Shown here piece after piece: positions 35,624 through 44,857 of a stretch of 64,000 nucleotides of DNA. The translations under genes were made by a program, and so were the position numbers. A model generated the notes under the pieces. It searched no databases and was not told the origin of the DNA. It saw only the letters and a program-made list of their open reading frames with translations. The stretch covers positions 13,561 to 77,560 of the forward strand of contig CAZBBA010000010.1 in the NCBI GenBank assembly GCA_964490015.1, read 5' to 3'. The first letter of the stretch is position 1, and every line of letters starts with the position of its first letter. This DNA is from Perlabentimonas sp964490015 (lineage in GTDB: Bacteria; Bacteroidota; Bacteroidia; Bacteroidales; Tenuifilaceae).

Positions 35624-37522
35624 CTAAAGTTTAAAGTACGATATAATTTCCTTGAGTTGATCGGCTTGGCTGTAAAGTTCCTCAGAGCTTGTGGCCAACT
35701 CCTCACTGGCTGCAGCATTTTGTTGAGTAACCTGGTTAAGCTGTTGAATTGCACTGTTTACCTGCTCGGCTCCTGTTGACTGCTCCATGCTGGCAGCGGC
35801 AATCTCCTGAACCAATTTGGCTGTTTTTTCAATTTCGGGAATCAGGTTTCCCATTAAATCCGATGCGGTTTCGGTAATATTCACACTTTTCGATGCCAAC
35901 GCTACAATCTCGTCGGCGGCAATCTTACTCCGCTCAGCCAACTTCCGCACCTCGGCGGCAACCACGGCAAATCCACGTCCCTGCTCACCTGCTCGTGCCG
36001 CTTCAACAGCGGCATTTAGCGCCAGAATATTGGTTTGGAAGGCAATATCGTTGATAATACCAATTTTCTCAGCAATATTTTTTATAGAGCTTAAGCTATC
36101 ACCAGCAGCCGCTCCTACCTTTTGTACACCATCCTGAACTTTTTGTGATATCTTATCGGCCTCCTGGGCATTATCGGTGTTCTGTTGGATATTGGCGGCC
36201 ATCTCTTCCATGGAGCTGCTCACCTCCTCGGCGCTCGATGCCTGCTCGCTGGCACCCTGTGATAGTTGCTGCGATGCGGAACTCATTTGGGAACTTGCTC
36301 CCGAAATACTATCGGCTCCAGTAATAATATTTTCAACAATTCCCCTTAAGTTTTCTACCATCGACTTAAAAGCGGTGTAAACCATGCCAACCTCATCGTT
36401 AGAAACCTTAACGGCTTTTATGGGCGAGAGATCACCCTGAGCAATGTTGTTAGCAATCTCCGAAATTGAGGAGAGCGGTTTTATTAGGCGGTTTACAAAA
36501 AAGTTTATCACCACTATACTAAGGGCTGTAAGAGCTATACCTATAGCCAATAATCGCCACATTCCAGTTGTTGCTTCCTGTGTTATATAACTCAGAGGGA
36601 CGCTTAGTTGAATTTGCCAGGGTGTATCGGTCTTTCCAATGCTTATTGGCACATAAATCTGAAGTTCACCATCCTCAATTTTTATAGCTTCGCGTCCATT
36701 CTTAATCAGATCGGATTGAAACTGATACCCCGAGGGGTTAACCTCTCGTAGCGATCGGTTAATACTGTTTTTGTTTATGGTGCTGGCAGCAATCAGCTCG
36801 CTATTCGAAATGATTTGGATTTCGCCATTCCCCTCAAATATTTCTGCGGTATTCGCCATCTCTTGAATAAAATCGATGGAAATATCAATTCCGGTAACTC
36901 CCACAAATTGCCCTTGCTTAAGGATAGGCGTCATATAGGACACCATTAACATGTCAACCCCCTGAACTGGGTATAACACTGGCCCGTTTATTGCATCCTT
37001 CCGGGTTTGCTTGGGAATCCAGTACCAAGGGCCAGCTTCGGCGGTTTCGTAATCCACCAAGGCTTCAATTACATACTTTCCCGCGCCATCCTTGGTTAAG
37101 TATGATATAAATCGGCCTGTAACATCTGAATTGGGAGAGTTGATAAATTGAGAATCATTTCCATCAAATGCGTTGGGTTCGTACGCTAGGGTGAATCCCA
37201 GAAAGGCATTGTTGCTCATCAAGATCTTAGCTGCCATAAGCTCAGCCTGTTTACGATCTAGCTTAAACTCGTTTATTCCTGTACCTGCAGCCGAAAGGGC
37301 GTTGGCAAACGAAGCCGATGCATTTAGTGCCTCTTCCATGGGAACCTTAATTCTGGCGGCAAACTCTTTGGCGGTTGCCACTGCTTGTTCCTTGGCGGCA
37401 TTAATTGAATTGTTCCTAAACGAGAAGGTTGATATGGCAATTAGAATGGCGGCGGTAAGAAATACTCCTACACCTAAGTTTAGACCTATTTTGGTGCTTA
37501 TTGATACAATCTTTTTGTCCAT
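35624..37522 (-). CDS. Methyl-accepting chemotaxis protein with dCache-type sensor
   Basis: A 632-residue chemoreceptor. A membrane span at about 12-32 precedes a periplasmic double-Cache domain (about 40-290; it contains YLTKDGAGKYVIEAL and GVTGIDISIDFIQ). A second span lies at about 315-338, then HAMP (about 340-395) and the cytoplasmic signalling hairpin with the tip EKIGIINDIAFQTNILALNAAVEAARAG (given here as its first part IINDIAFQTNIL). Sensor domains of this type bind amino acids or other small molecules. The signalling part is nearly identical to that of the receptor at 60660-62405. It has no C-terminal pentapeptide and ends in ISYFKL. It lies 30 bases after the outer-membrane protein gene. 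Confidence 0.94.
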   Translation of the reverse strand: MDKKIVSISTKIGLNLGVGVFLTAAILIAISTFSFRNNSINAAKEQAVATAKEFAARIKVPMEEALNASASFANALSAAGTGINEFKLDRKQAELMAAKILMSNNAFLGFTLAYEPNAFDGNDSQFINSPNSDVTGRFISYLTKDGAGKYVIEALVDYETAEAGPWYWIPKQTRKDAINGPVLYPVQGVDMLMVSYMTPILKQGQFVGVTGIDISIDFIQEMANTAEIFEGNGEIQIISNSELIAASTINKNSINRSLREVNPSGYQFQSDLIKNGREAIKIEDGELQIYVPISIGKTDTPWQIQLSVPLSYITQEATTGMWRLLAIGIALTALSIVVINFFVNRLIKPLSSISEIANNIAQGDLSPIKAVKVSNDEVGMVYTAFKSMVENLRGIVENIITGADSISGASSQMSSASQQLSQGASEQASSAEEVSSSMEEMAANIQQNTDNAQEADKISQKVQDGVQKVGAAAGDSLSSIKNIAEKIGIINDIAFQTNILALNAAVEAARAGEQGRGFAVVAAEVRKLAERSKIAADEIVALASKSVNITETASDLMGNLIPEIEKTAKLVQEIAAASMEQSTGAEQVNSAIQQLNQVTQQNAAASEELATSSEELYSQADQLKEIISYFKL

Positions 37523-37552
37523 AATTTTCAGTTTTAGTTCTTATTTGTTTGC

Positions 37553-38269
37553 TTACAAGGTAATACCGAAAACCAGAAAGATATCCTGTGCGCTTGGGTT
37601 TATAACAAACGTAGCAAAAACGGGAATTTTAAAAGAGTCATTTATAACGAGTTCATGCGATAATCCTAAACCTATATTAACTAAAGCTGCTTTTTGTGCA
37701 TATAATCCCTTTGCTGGAGTTCCCCCAGCAAAAAGTTTAAGTTCCATATTGCCAATTTGGCGGGAATATCCAACCTCGAAATATGTAGAGTAGTTATTAT
37801 CCCCACTTTCATCCCAGTCATTTCCATAGAAGAAAGTAGCAGCGGTTAAACTTACGGGAAATTTCTCGGTGCCATTAAAGGAAATTGACCCCTCAAGCGA
37901 GTGAGGCGTATTTTTCTTATTCCAGTTAAAATAGTTGTTAAGCTGAAGATTAGTCTCATCCTCAACAAAGTAATTGTTAAGGGTAAAGCTGAAGTTTGAT
38001 GTGCTGTACGACAGATACAAATCAACCTCAGCATAGGGCATTCCTATTGCGTATGATCCCCACGCTCCAACCGATAAATTACCTCTTGTGTAATCTATTG
38101 TAGGTTGAATATTTGGTGAGCTGCTATAGAGTAGACCTCGCCATACATAGCGGCTCACAATATCGGCTTTTAGGCTTAAATTATTCTCATCTGCATCTTG
38201 TGCCTTAGCAACTTCTTGTGCAGAAGCCAAAATGGCTATCATTAAAAGGGGTAATAGGATTGCTTTCAT
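37553..38269 (-). CDS. Outer-membrane beta-barrel protein (TorF/Gcw_chp-like)
   Basis: A 238-residue protein with a signal peptide (to about 23, ending AKAQ). The mature part starts with SRYVWRGL, a hallmark of the Gcw_chp/TorF group of putative porins, and continues as alternating beta strands (GAWGSYAIG, YAEVDLYLSY, FSFTLNNYFV). It is probably a small outer-membrane channel. It lies directly upstream of the dCache chemoreceptor gene on the same strand, so a link between uptake and sensing is possible but is only an inference. Confidence 0.7.
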   Translation of the reverse strand: MKAILLPLLMIAILASAQEVAKAQDADENNLSLKADIVSRYVWRGLLYSSSPNIQPTIDYTRGNLSVGAWGSYAIGMPYAEVDLYLSYSTSNFSFTLNNYFVEDETNLQLNNYFNWNKKNTPHSLEGSISFNGTEKFPVSLTAATFFYGNDWDESGDNNYSTYFEVGYSRQIGNMELKLFAGGTPAKGLYAQKAALVNIGLGLSHELVINDSFKIPVFATFVINPSAQDIFLVFGITL

Positions 38270-38340
38270 ATTATAAATTTTTTGTGGATTTTATGTAATA
38301 CAAAGTTAAGGGCATGAGGTATGGTATTAATTGTAATCCC

Positions 38341-38406
38341 GATGATCTATCGCATTAAAAAGGATGATTTGTATCATTAAAGTGACACCGGAAATTAACA
38401 TGTTAA
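38341..38406. promoter_or_regulatory. Candidate operators in the divergent gap
   Basis: A 19-base direct repeat, GATGATCTATCGCATTAAA at 38341 and GATGATTTGTATCATTAAA at 38363, matches at 15 of 19 positions with a 22-base period (about two helical turns). A perfect palindrome, TTAACATGTTAA, lies at 38395-38406. Both are in the gap between the porin/receptor operon and the divergent PAS kinase and could bind a regulator. Confidence 0.4.
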
Positions 38407-38458
38407 CGAATCCTTTTCCTTAAATTTTTCTTAATTTGCTAAAAAAAATAAATTGGAA

Positions 38459-41239
38459 ATGTCCACTAATATCCATAATAACAAAGAGTGGCTTGCTAAA
38501 CGAGCGCAGGAGTTGTTAAGCAGCAAGGAAAAAATAAATCATAAGGATTTTGCAAATAGCCTTGAGGAACTAGTGGAAAGTCTGCAGACCTATCAGATTG
38601 AACTAGAACTTCAGAATGCTGAGCTTATACGGGTTCAACAATCGCTCGATAAGGAGAAAAGCAGGTTTGAAGTGTTATTTAACCAAGCTCCCGTTGGCTA
38701 TTGCACGCTTACCCTTGAGGGGAGTATACTTGAAGCGAATAAAGAACTTTGCCGAATTCTAAACCTTCCTGAAGATACGATTGTAGGCAAAGTATTTAGC
38801 TCCTTTATTCATCAAAATAGTCAGGACGATTACTACTTCCATATAAAACGTATCCTCGACACTCATGATGATCATTCAATAATTTTAAGGATTGGTAATG
38901 GTCCCCAAAAGCTTTACATAAAACTCCATTCCACCCTTGTTCAATTTGAAGAAGAGGATGGGGGTGTTTTGCTTTCTACATTAAGCGATATTACCAATGA
39001 GATTATCTACCAACAGGAGCTACACAAAAGCGAGGAACGTTTCCGTTCGCTAATCACCTCCATCGATGATGTGGTATTTACCCTCGACACTAATCAGCGC
39101 CACACGGGTGTGTTTGGCCAGTGGCTCGAGAGGTTTAATCAAACTCCCGAGGACTATTTGGGTAAAACATCTGCTGATATGATGGGCCCCGAATTAGCTA
39201 AAATTCATGAAAAACATAATTTGATTGCTCTTGCAGGGCAAAGCGTTGTGTATGAGTGGAGCGTGGAGCCGGGTATGGGCACGCAGTATTTTCAAACCTC
39301 ACTGTCGCCCATTTTTGGAAAGGAGAGAGAGGTTAATGGTATTGTTGGAGTAGCGCGTAATATTACCCCACAAAAGTTGGCTGAACAAGCACTTTTAGCA
39401 AGCGAAGCCAAATATAGACTGATATTCGATAATACACCAATAGGAGTTTTTCACATAAATCAGCAAGGAGTTATTACGGCTTGCAATAAAGCTTTTGTAG
39501 ATATCATTGGATCAAACTTGGAAAAACTCATCGGTCTAAATATGCTTAAGCATCCCAGCGAAGGTGTTGTTAAAGCAATAAGTGCCTGTATAAGCGGTAA
39601 CAAGGGATACTACGAGGGGCTTTACCAACCGATGACATCATCAAAATCTTTATTCATTAAAGTGCTGGCAGAACCCTTTAATAATCAGTTTAGCAAGGAG
39701 AAGGGGGGGATTGCTATTTTTGAGGACATTACCCAGCAAAAACTGTCAGAGGAAGCCCTTCGTGAAAGCGAGGAGAAGTATAGAACCCTGGTGGATTGTG
39801 CCAATGATATTATATACTCGGTAAACCGCGAAGGGGTATTTACCTTTGCCTCTTCGAACTGGGGTAGTATTCTTGGCCATCAGCAGAACGAGGTTATTGG
39901 CAAAACGGTTGCCGATTTTGTTCACCCCGAGGATGTTCATCTTTGTGAATCGTTTTTACAAAAAGTTTTAGAAACAGGCAAGCCCCAGAGTGGGGTGGAG
40001 TATAGGGTTCTGCATAAGGATGGGAAATGGCGCTGGCACAGATCCAACGGTTCCATCCGCACGCTAATGGATGGCTCAATGGAATATATGGGCGTAGCCC
40101 ATGATATTACAGACCTAAAATCAGCCGAACGATCGCTGATGGAGAGAATGAAGGAGATTAACTGCCTTTACGATGTGTCATCGCTGGGACACGAGGCTGA
40201 AATATCGTTGCTCACCTACCTGCAGCAAAGTGTAAATATTATACCATTGGGGTTTAAGAATCCCGCTAATACTGCCGCAAAAATAACTCTGGGCGATGAA
40301 GTGGTACAGACTGAAAATTTTGTCGAGTCGACAACCCGGTTACTCTCCAAAATCAAAGTAAAGGATATGGTTATTGGGCACATTGAGGTGGTCCTTGTTA
40401 ATCTCATTCCTGATTTCGAAAAACCATTTCTCGACGAGGAGCAAACGCTCATAGATCTTATAGCTGTTAATATGGAGAAGGTGTTTGAGCGAGAAATGAA
40501 TACAAAAGCAATAAATGAAAAAAACACTGCACTTCAGTCGTTGAATGATGAGAAGGATAAGATACTTTCAATAATTGCCCATGACCTTCGAAGCCCTTTG
40601 TCAACCATTATCGGCCTTTCGAGTCTGCTCGAGAATCGACATGGTGCCATTGAACCCGACAAGCAGCTGGCTTTAGTACAAGGGGTAAGTAAAACGGCTA
40701 ACCGGTTATATCAGCTTCTCGAAAATCTTTTAGAATGGGCTAGGCTAAAACGAGGTATGGTTGATTTTTACCCGCAGATCCATAATTTAAAGGATCTAGT
40801 TACGGCCGCAATAGGATTGTATGATGATCAGCTAGCCCATAAACAGCTAACCCTGATTGCCGATATTGAGCCAAGCATCTTGGTTTTTGCTGATGCAAAT
40901 ATGGTGCAAACCATTATCAGAAACCTGGTGTCTAACGCCATTAAGTTTTCGAATCGTAATGGACAGATTAGGATAAATGCTCAGCAAACCAATGAGGATT
41001 TAGTGCAGGTATCGGTTGTCGATAGTGGTATTGGCATGGATAGCCTTCTGCTGAGTAACCTTTTTAGGGTTACAGTTGATACTGGTCGCGAAGGTACCGA
41101 AGCTGAGCCCAGCTCTGGTTTTGGACTCCCCATCTGCAAGGAGCTGGTGGAGAAAAATAGAGGCTCTATCTGGGCTGAAAGCCAGGAGGGCTTAGGTTCA
41201 AAATTTAACTTCACACTTCCTGCGAACCCGAATAGATAG
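38459..41239 (+). CDS. Cytoplasmic PAS histidine kinase with four PAS domains
   Basis: A 926-residue kinase, started at the ATG at 38459 (MSTNIHNN) in preference to a TTG two codons upstream. There is no membrane span. A helical N-terminus with the motif YQIELELQNAEL leads into four PAS domains at about 60-180, 190-310, 315-430 and 440-560. A GAF-like segment (about 565-680, beginning INCLYDVSSL) follows. HisKA has His708 in IIAHDLRSPL. HATPase_c has NLVSNAIKFS, DSGIGM and GFGLPIC. There is no receiver domain, so its response regulator must be elsewhere. The N-terminal motif is shared with the giant kinase. Confidence 0.92.
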   Translation: MSTNIHNNKEWLAKRAQELLSSKEKINHKDFANSLEELVESLQTYQIELELQNAELIRVQQSLDKEKSRFEVLFNQAPVGYCTLTLEGSILEANKELCRILNLPEDTIVGKVFSSFIHQNSQDDYYFHIKRILDTHDDHSIILRIGNGPQKLYIKLHSTLVQFEEEDGGVLLSTLSDITNEIIYQQELHKSEERFRSLITSIDDVVFTLDTNQRHTGVFGQWLERFNQTPEDYLGKTSADMMGPELAKIHEKHNLIALAGQSVVYEWSVEPGMGTQYFQTSLSPIFGKEREVNGIVGVARNITPQKLAEQALLASEAKYRLIFDNTPIGVFHINQQGVITACNKAFVDIIGSNLEKLIGLNMLKHPSEGVVKAISACISGNKGYYEGLYQPMTSSKSLFIKVLAEPFNNQFSKEKGGIAIFEDITQQKLSEEALRESEEKYRTLVDCANDIIYSVNREGVFTFASSNWGSILGHQQNEVIGKTVADFVHPEDVHLCESFLQKVLETGKPQSGVEYRVLHKDGKWRWHRSNGSIRTLMDGSMEYMGVAHDITDLKSAERSLMERMKEINCLYDVSSLGHEAEISLLTYLQQSVNIIPLGFKNPANTAAKITLGDEVVQTENFVESTTRLLSKIKVKDMVIGHIEVVLVNLIPDFEKPFLDEEQTLIDLIAVNMEKVFEREMNTKAINEKNTALQSLNDEKDKILSIIAHDLRSPLSTIIGLSSLLENRHGAIEPDKQLALVQGVSKTANRLYQLLENLLEWARLKRGMVDFYPQIHNLKDLVTAAIGLYDDQLAHKQLTLIADIEPSILVFADANMVQTIIRNLVSNAIKFSNRNGQIRINAQQTNEDLVQVSVVDSGIGMDSLLLSNLFRVTVDTGREGTEAEPSSGFGLPICKELVEKNRGSIWAESQEGLGSKFNFTLPANPNR

Positions 41240-41539
41240 TTTTACAATCGTGTATTCTTTGTGTAATGACTCTCTATAATAATCAAGCAAGGTTCCAACC
41301 CATGTTGGAATTACCACGCGTTTAGGGTTTTATAAACACCTAAGTTAGGTAACTTAGGCTAGTGTTCGGCGTTTTGCTTACCCTATTAAAACTATTTCTT
41401 TTCTATACCTTGTCTAATTATAAATAAAGATATCTGCACTATTCTACCTCCGATTGAGTTGAACAATAGTTTTATGTATTCAGCTATTTAACTATATTTG
41501 AAAGAAGTATTAAGTGAATCTTTCAAATAGCTACATTAT
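41240..41539. other. 300-base gap with two hairpins, no gene
   Basis: TTCCAAC/GTTGGAA (41293-41310) and CCTAAGTT/AACTTAGG (41339-41358) are perfect hairpins with 4-base loops and no T-run. A TATATTTG box at 41493-41500, 40 bases before the next start, could be the -7 element of the CheB-CheR gene, though the -33 position is weak (TTT). I see no coding sequence. Confidence 0.55.
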
Positions 41540-44500
41540 ATGAAGAAATCGGGTAAAGCTACATCGTCTATTGTTGAGCAATCAAAAAAGAATGAGCAAA
41601 TAGTTATTGGCATTGGTGCCTCGGCAGGTGGCCTTGAGGCGCTTCAGGATTTTTTCAGGGCTATGCCCACCACTACTAATTTGGCCTTTGTAGTTATTCA
41701 GCACCTTTCGCCCGATTACAAAAGCCTTATGGATGAACTCTTGGCCCGCCATACCACTATTCCCATTCAGGTTGCTGCCGATGGAATGCCCATTTTGCCA
41801 AATAATATTTACCTTATACCGCCCCGTAAGAATCTATCAATATTCCACGAGAAGCTTTTCCTAGAAGATCATAGCCCTAAGAAAGGGCTAAATCTTCCCA
41901 TCGACATATTCTTTAGGTCGCTTGCCACCGATAAGGGAAAAAATGCCATAGGCATAATTCTATCTGGCACAGGTAGCGATGGCACCCTAGGAACCCGTGC
42001 CATTAAGGAGGCAGGGGGGATGATTATGGTGCAGGACGAGTTGTCGGCCAAGTTCGATGGTATGCCCCGCAGCTCCATTGCAACCGGACTGGTGGACTAC
42101 ATTCTCCACCCCTCAAAAATGCCCGAGGCTCTGTTAAACTATGTTGAGCATCCATTTATTCGTAAATCGCAAACAAGGGAAAGTGTCCTTGGCAAAGATT
42201 TAGACACCCTTACCAAGATCACCCTAATTCTTAGGGATTACTGTGGAATCGATTTCTCTTACTACAAGGAGAACACAATTATCCGAAGGCTTGAGCGACG
42301 AGTTAGCATAAATCGTTTTAATACGCTGGAGGAGTACCTGGTATTCCTATCGGAATCCGATAAGGAGAAGGATACTCTTTACCGCGAGATGCTCATTGGC
42401 GTAACCCGTTTCTTTCGCGATGCAGAGGCGTTTACTAGTCTTACCAAAAACATACTATCGCAAATACAGTATAACCCCAAGGTTGGGGTTAGGGTTTGGT
42501 CGGTGGGATGCTCAACGGGCGAGGAGGTTTATACCCTGGCCATGCTCTTCATGGAGTATATGAGCAAGAACAAGATTGACTGCGATATTAAAATTTTTGC
42601 CACCGATATCGACCGTCAATCCCTCGATGTGGCAGGCCAAGGATTTTACCCCGACAGCATAGTGTCCGATATTGATCCTGCTCTTCTTGCCAAATATTTT
42701 ACCCGAAAGGAGAATGGTTACCAGGTGAATGAGAACGTTAGGAAGATAGTAGTTTTTGCCACCCATAACTTGTTAAAAGACCCTCCATTCTCCAAGCTCG
42801 ACCTTATCGTTTGCCGCAACCTCTTTATTTACTTCAAGCCCGAGATGCAGCAGCGCATTCTCGCCATGTTCTACTATGCACTAAAGCCATCGGCATACCT
42901 TTTTATGGGAAGTAGCGAGAGTATAGGCGAAATGAGCGAGGCCTTTGAGGCGGTGGATAGCAAGTGGAAAATGTATAAGGGTAGGGAGGGCTACAAATCG
43001 CCAATTATAAGGGATATGCCCCTTCCCCGATCACATTCAAACGAGGCCGAGACCCAGTTCATCATGAGATCGCCCTTAAGGCCGACCCCAAAAATTGATA
43101 AGCTGCTCGACAATGCCCTCGCCTCATTTATGCCACCATCGTTTATTGTGGATGAGAACGATAATATTATTCACGTTGTGAATGATATAAATCCTTTTAT
43201 AGAGTTACAGTCGGGTCGATTCTCTCAGAATCTGCTTAGTATACTCAAAAGCGATTTATCGCTTTTTGTTAACAATTTGCTCCGTAAGCTCAAGAAGGAT
43301 AGGAAGGACATTGTTTTTGAAAACATATCAGGGGTTAAGGGTCTTGATAAAAAATTGATTAGGATAGAGGGAAGGGCGGTTGCCGTTGAAAAGGTTAATT
43401 ATTATATAGTTAGTTTCTTTATTGATGAGAGAAAAACACCTAAGAGGGGTGTAAAAAAAACAACAGTGGATGTTGAGGTTGAGGTGAGTAACCGGGTTGT
43501 TGAACTTGAAAAGGAGCTGCAAACATCGCGCGAAAACCTTCAGGCCACTGTGGAGGAGTTGGAAACATCCAACGAGGAGTTGCAGAGCAGCAACGAGGAG
43601 CTTATAGCATCCAACGAGGAATTACAAAGCACCAACGAGGAGCTACAATCGGTAAACGAGGAGCTATTTACGGTTAACTCCGAGTACCAAACAAAGATTG
43701 AGGAGCTAACCCGAATGACCAACGACCTCGACAATCTTCTGAAAAATACTGAGGTGGGCGCACTTTACCTCGACAGGAGCCTATGCATCAGAAAAATTAC
43801 GCCAATAGTAACCAAAATTACCAATATTTTACCCACTGATATTGGTCGACCCATTTCGCATATTGCGGTTATGCCAAACTATAAGGACCTGGTCGACGAT
43901 GTAAATAGAGTTGTTGAAAACCTTCAGAGTATAGATAAAGAAATTTCGGGAGCTGATGGCAAGGTTTGGCAGGCTCGCGTGCGCCCTTACCGAACCGATT
44001 ACAACGCGGTGGAGGGGATAATGATCACATTTATCGATATAACCCAGCTGAAGAAAGTGGAAAAGGAGCTGCGCTTAAGCGATAATATCTTTAATCACTC
44101 CATTGATATGCTTTGCATTGCTGGTTTCGACGGCTACTTCAAAACGCTGAACCCCTCTTGGGAGCGAACTTTGGGTTGGAGTACCGATGAAATACTCTCA
44201 AAACCCTGGCTCGAATTTGTGCATCCAGATGATAGGGAGGTTACCGAGAATGCCAAATATACAATTGTTAACGGGCAAGAGATTTATCAGTTCGAAAATC
44301 GTTATATCTGTAAGGATGGATCGATTAAATGGCTATCGTGGAACTCGTTTCCCTACCCAAAGGAAAACATAATGTTTGGAGTGGCAAGGGATGTAACGTT
44401 GCTTAAACAAGCGGTTAAAGAGGTGAAACACAGCAGGGATCTTTTGCAGAGGATGTTGGATAATAGCCCATTGGCAAAAACCTTACTAGATAAGGATGGT

Positions 44501-44800
44501 AATATTATTTACGCCAACAAACCTGCTGAGAAAATCTTTGGCATTACGCAATCCGAAATAACCAAGCGCACCTACGATGCCTCCAAGTGGCGAATAACCG
44601 GGACTGATGGAAAGCCAATACCATCGGAGGGACTTCCTTTTTCAATTATAAAAAGAACATGTGAAAACATAACCGATTTTAGGCATTACATAGAGATACC
44701 TGGTAAGAACAAGGTATTGCTATCAATATACGGCTCTCCACTAGCCTCGCAAAATGGCGATTTTGAGGGTGTTGTTTTTAGTATTGGGGTGGTGGAATAA
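41540..44800 (+). CDS. CheB-CheR fusion with PAS domains
   Basis: A 1086-residue cytoplasmic protein. Residues ~20-205 are a CheB methylesterase domain with the triad Ser28 (GIGASAGG), His55 (VIQHLS) and Asp147 (GTGSDGT); it has no receiver domain. Residues ~220-485 are a CheR methyltransferase with the SAM motif VWSVGCSTGEE. A PAS-like segment (about 530-650) is followed by a long coiled coil of EELxSxNEEL repeats (about 648-735), a PAS_10-type domain and two more PAS domains to the C-terminus. It has no kinase domain. It probably adds and removes receptor methyl groups in response to a PAS-sensed signal, or acts in a chemotaxis-like network. The second-last PAS domain is very similar to the fourth PAS of the next gene. 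Confidence 0.94.
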   Translation: MKKSGKATSSIVEQSKKNEQIVIGIGASAGGLEALQDFFRAMPTTTNLAFVVIQHLSPDYKSLMDELLARHTTIPIQVAADGMPILPNNIYLIPPRKNLSIFHEKLFLEDHSPKKGLNLPIDIFFRSLATDKGKNAIGIILSGTGSDGTLGTRAIKEAGGMIMVQDELSAKFDGMPRSSIATGLVDYILHPSKMPEALLNYVEHPFIRKSQTRESVLGKDLDTLTKITLILRDYCGIDFSYYKENTIIRRLERRVSINRFNTLEEYLVFLSESDKEKDTLYREMLIGVTRFFRDAEAFTSLTKNILSQIQYNPKVGVRVWSVGCSTGEEVYTLAMLFMEYMSKNKIDCDIKIFATDIDRQSLDVAGQGFYPDSIVSDIDPALLAKYFTRKENGYQVNENVRKIVVFATHNLLKDPPFSKLDLIVCRNLFIYFKPEMQQRILAMFYYALKPSAYLFMGSSESIGEMSEAFEAVDSKWKMYKGREGYKSPIIRDMPLPRSHSNEAETQFIMRSPLRPTPKIDKLLDNALASFMPPSFIVDENDNIIHVVNDINPFIELQSGRFSQNLLSILKSDLSLFVNNLLRKLKKDRKDIVFENISGVKGLDKKLIRIEGRAVAVEKVNYYIVSFFIDERKTPKRGVKKTTVDVEVEVSNRVVELEKELQTSRENLQATVEELETSNEELQSSNEELIASNEELQSTNEELQSVNEELFTVNSEYQTKIEELTRMTNDLDNLLKNTEVGALYLDRSLCIRKITPIVTKITNILPTDIGRPISHIAVMPNYKDLVDDVNRVVENLQSIDKEISGADGKVWQARVRPYRTDYNAVEGIMITFIDITQLKKVEKELRLSDNIFNHSIDMLCIAGFDGYFKTLNPSWERTLGWSTDEILSKPWLEFVHPDDREVTENAKYTIVNGQEIYQFENRYICKDGSIKWLSWNSFPYPKENIMFGVARDVTLLKQAVKEVKHSRDLLQRMLDNSPLAKTLLDKDGNIIYANKPAEKIFGITQSEITKRTYDASKWRITGTDGKPIPSEGLPFSIIKRTCENITDFRHYIEIPGKNKVLLSIYGSPLASQNGDFEGVVFSIGVVE

Positions 44801-44803
44801 AAT

Positions 44804-44836
44804 AAACCTGACAGGTTTTTAAAACCTGTCAGGTTT
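44804..44836. repeat. Perfect 33-base palindrome before the giant kinase gene
   Basis: Two 16-base arms (AAACCTGACAGGTTTT and its complement) flank a single T. It fills most of the 57-base gap after the CheB-CheR gene and ends 21 bases before the giant kinase start. It could be a terminator, a translation-blocking leader hairpin or a dispersed palindromic repeat. Sequences built on CCTGACAGG are, as I recall, frequent in Bacteroidota gaps. Confidence 0.75.
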
Positions 44837-44857
44837 AAAATGTAAAAACAAACCATA

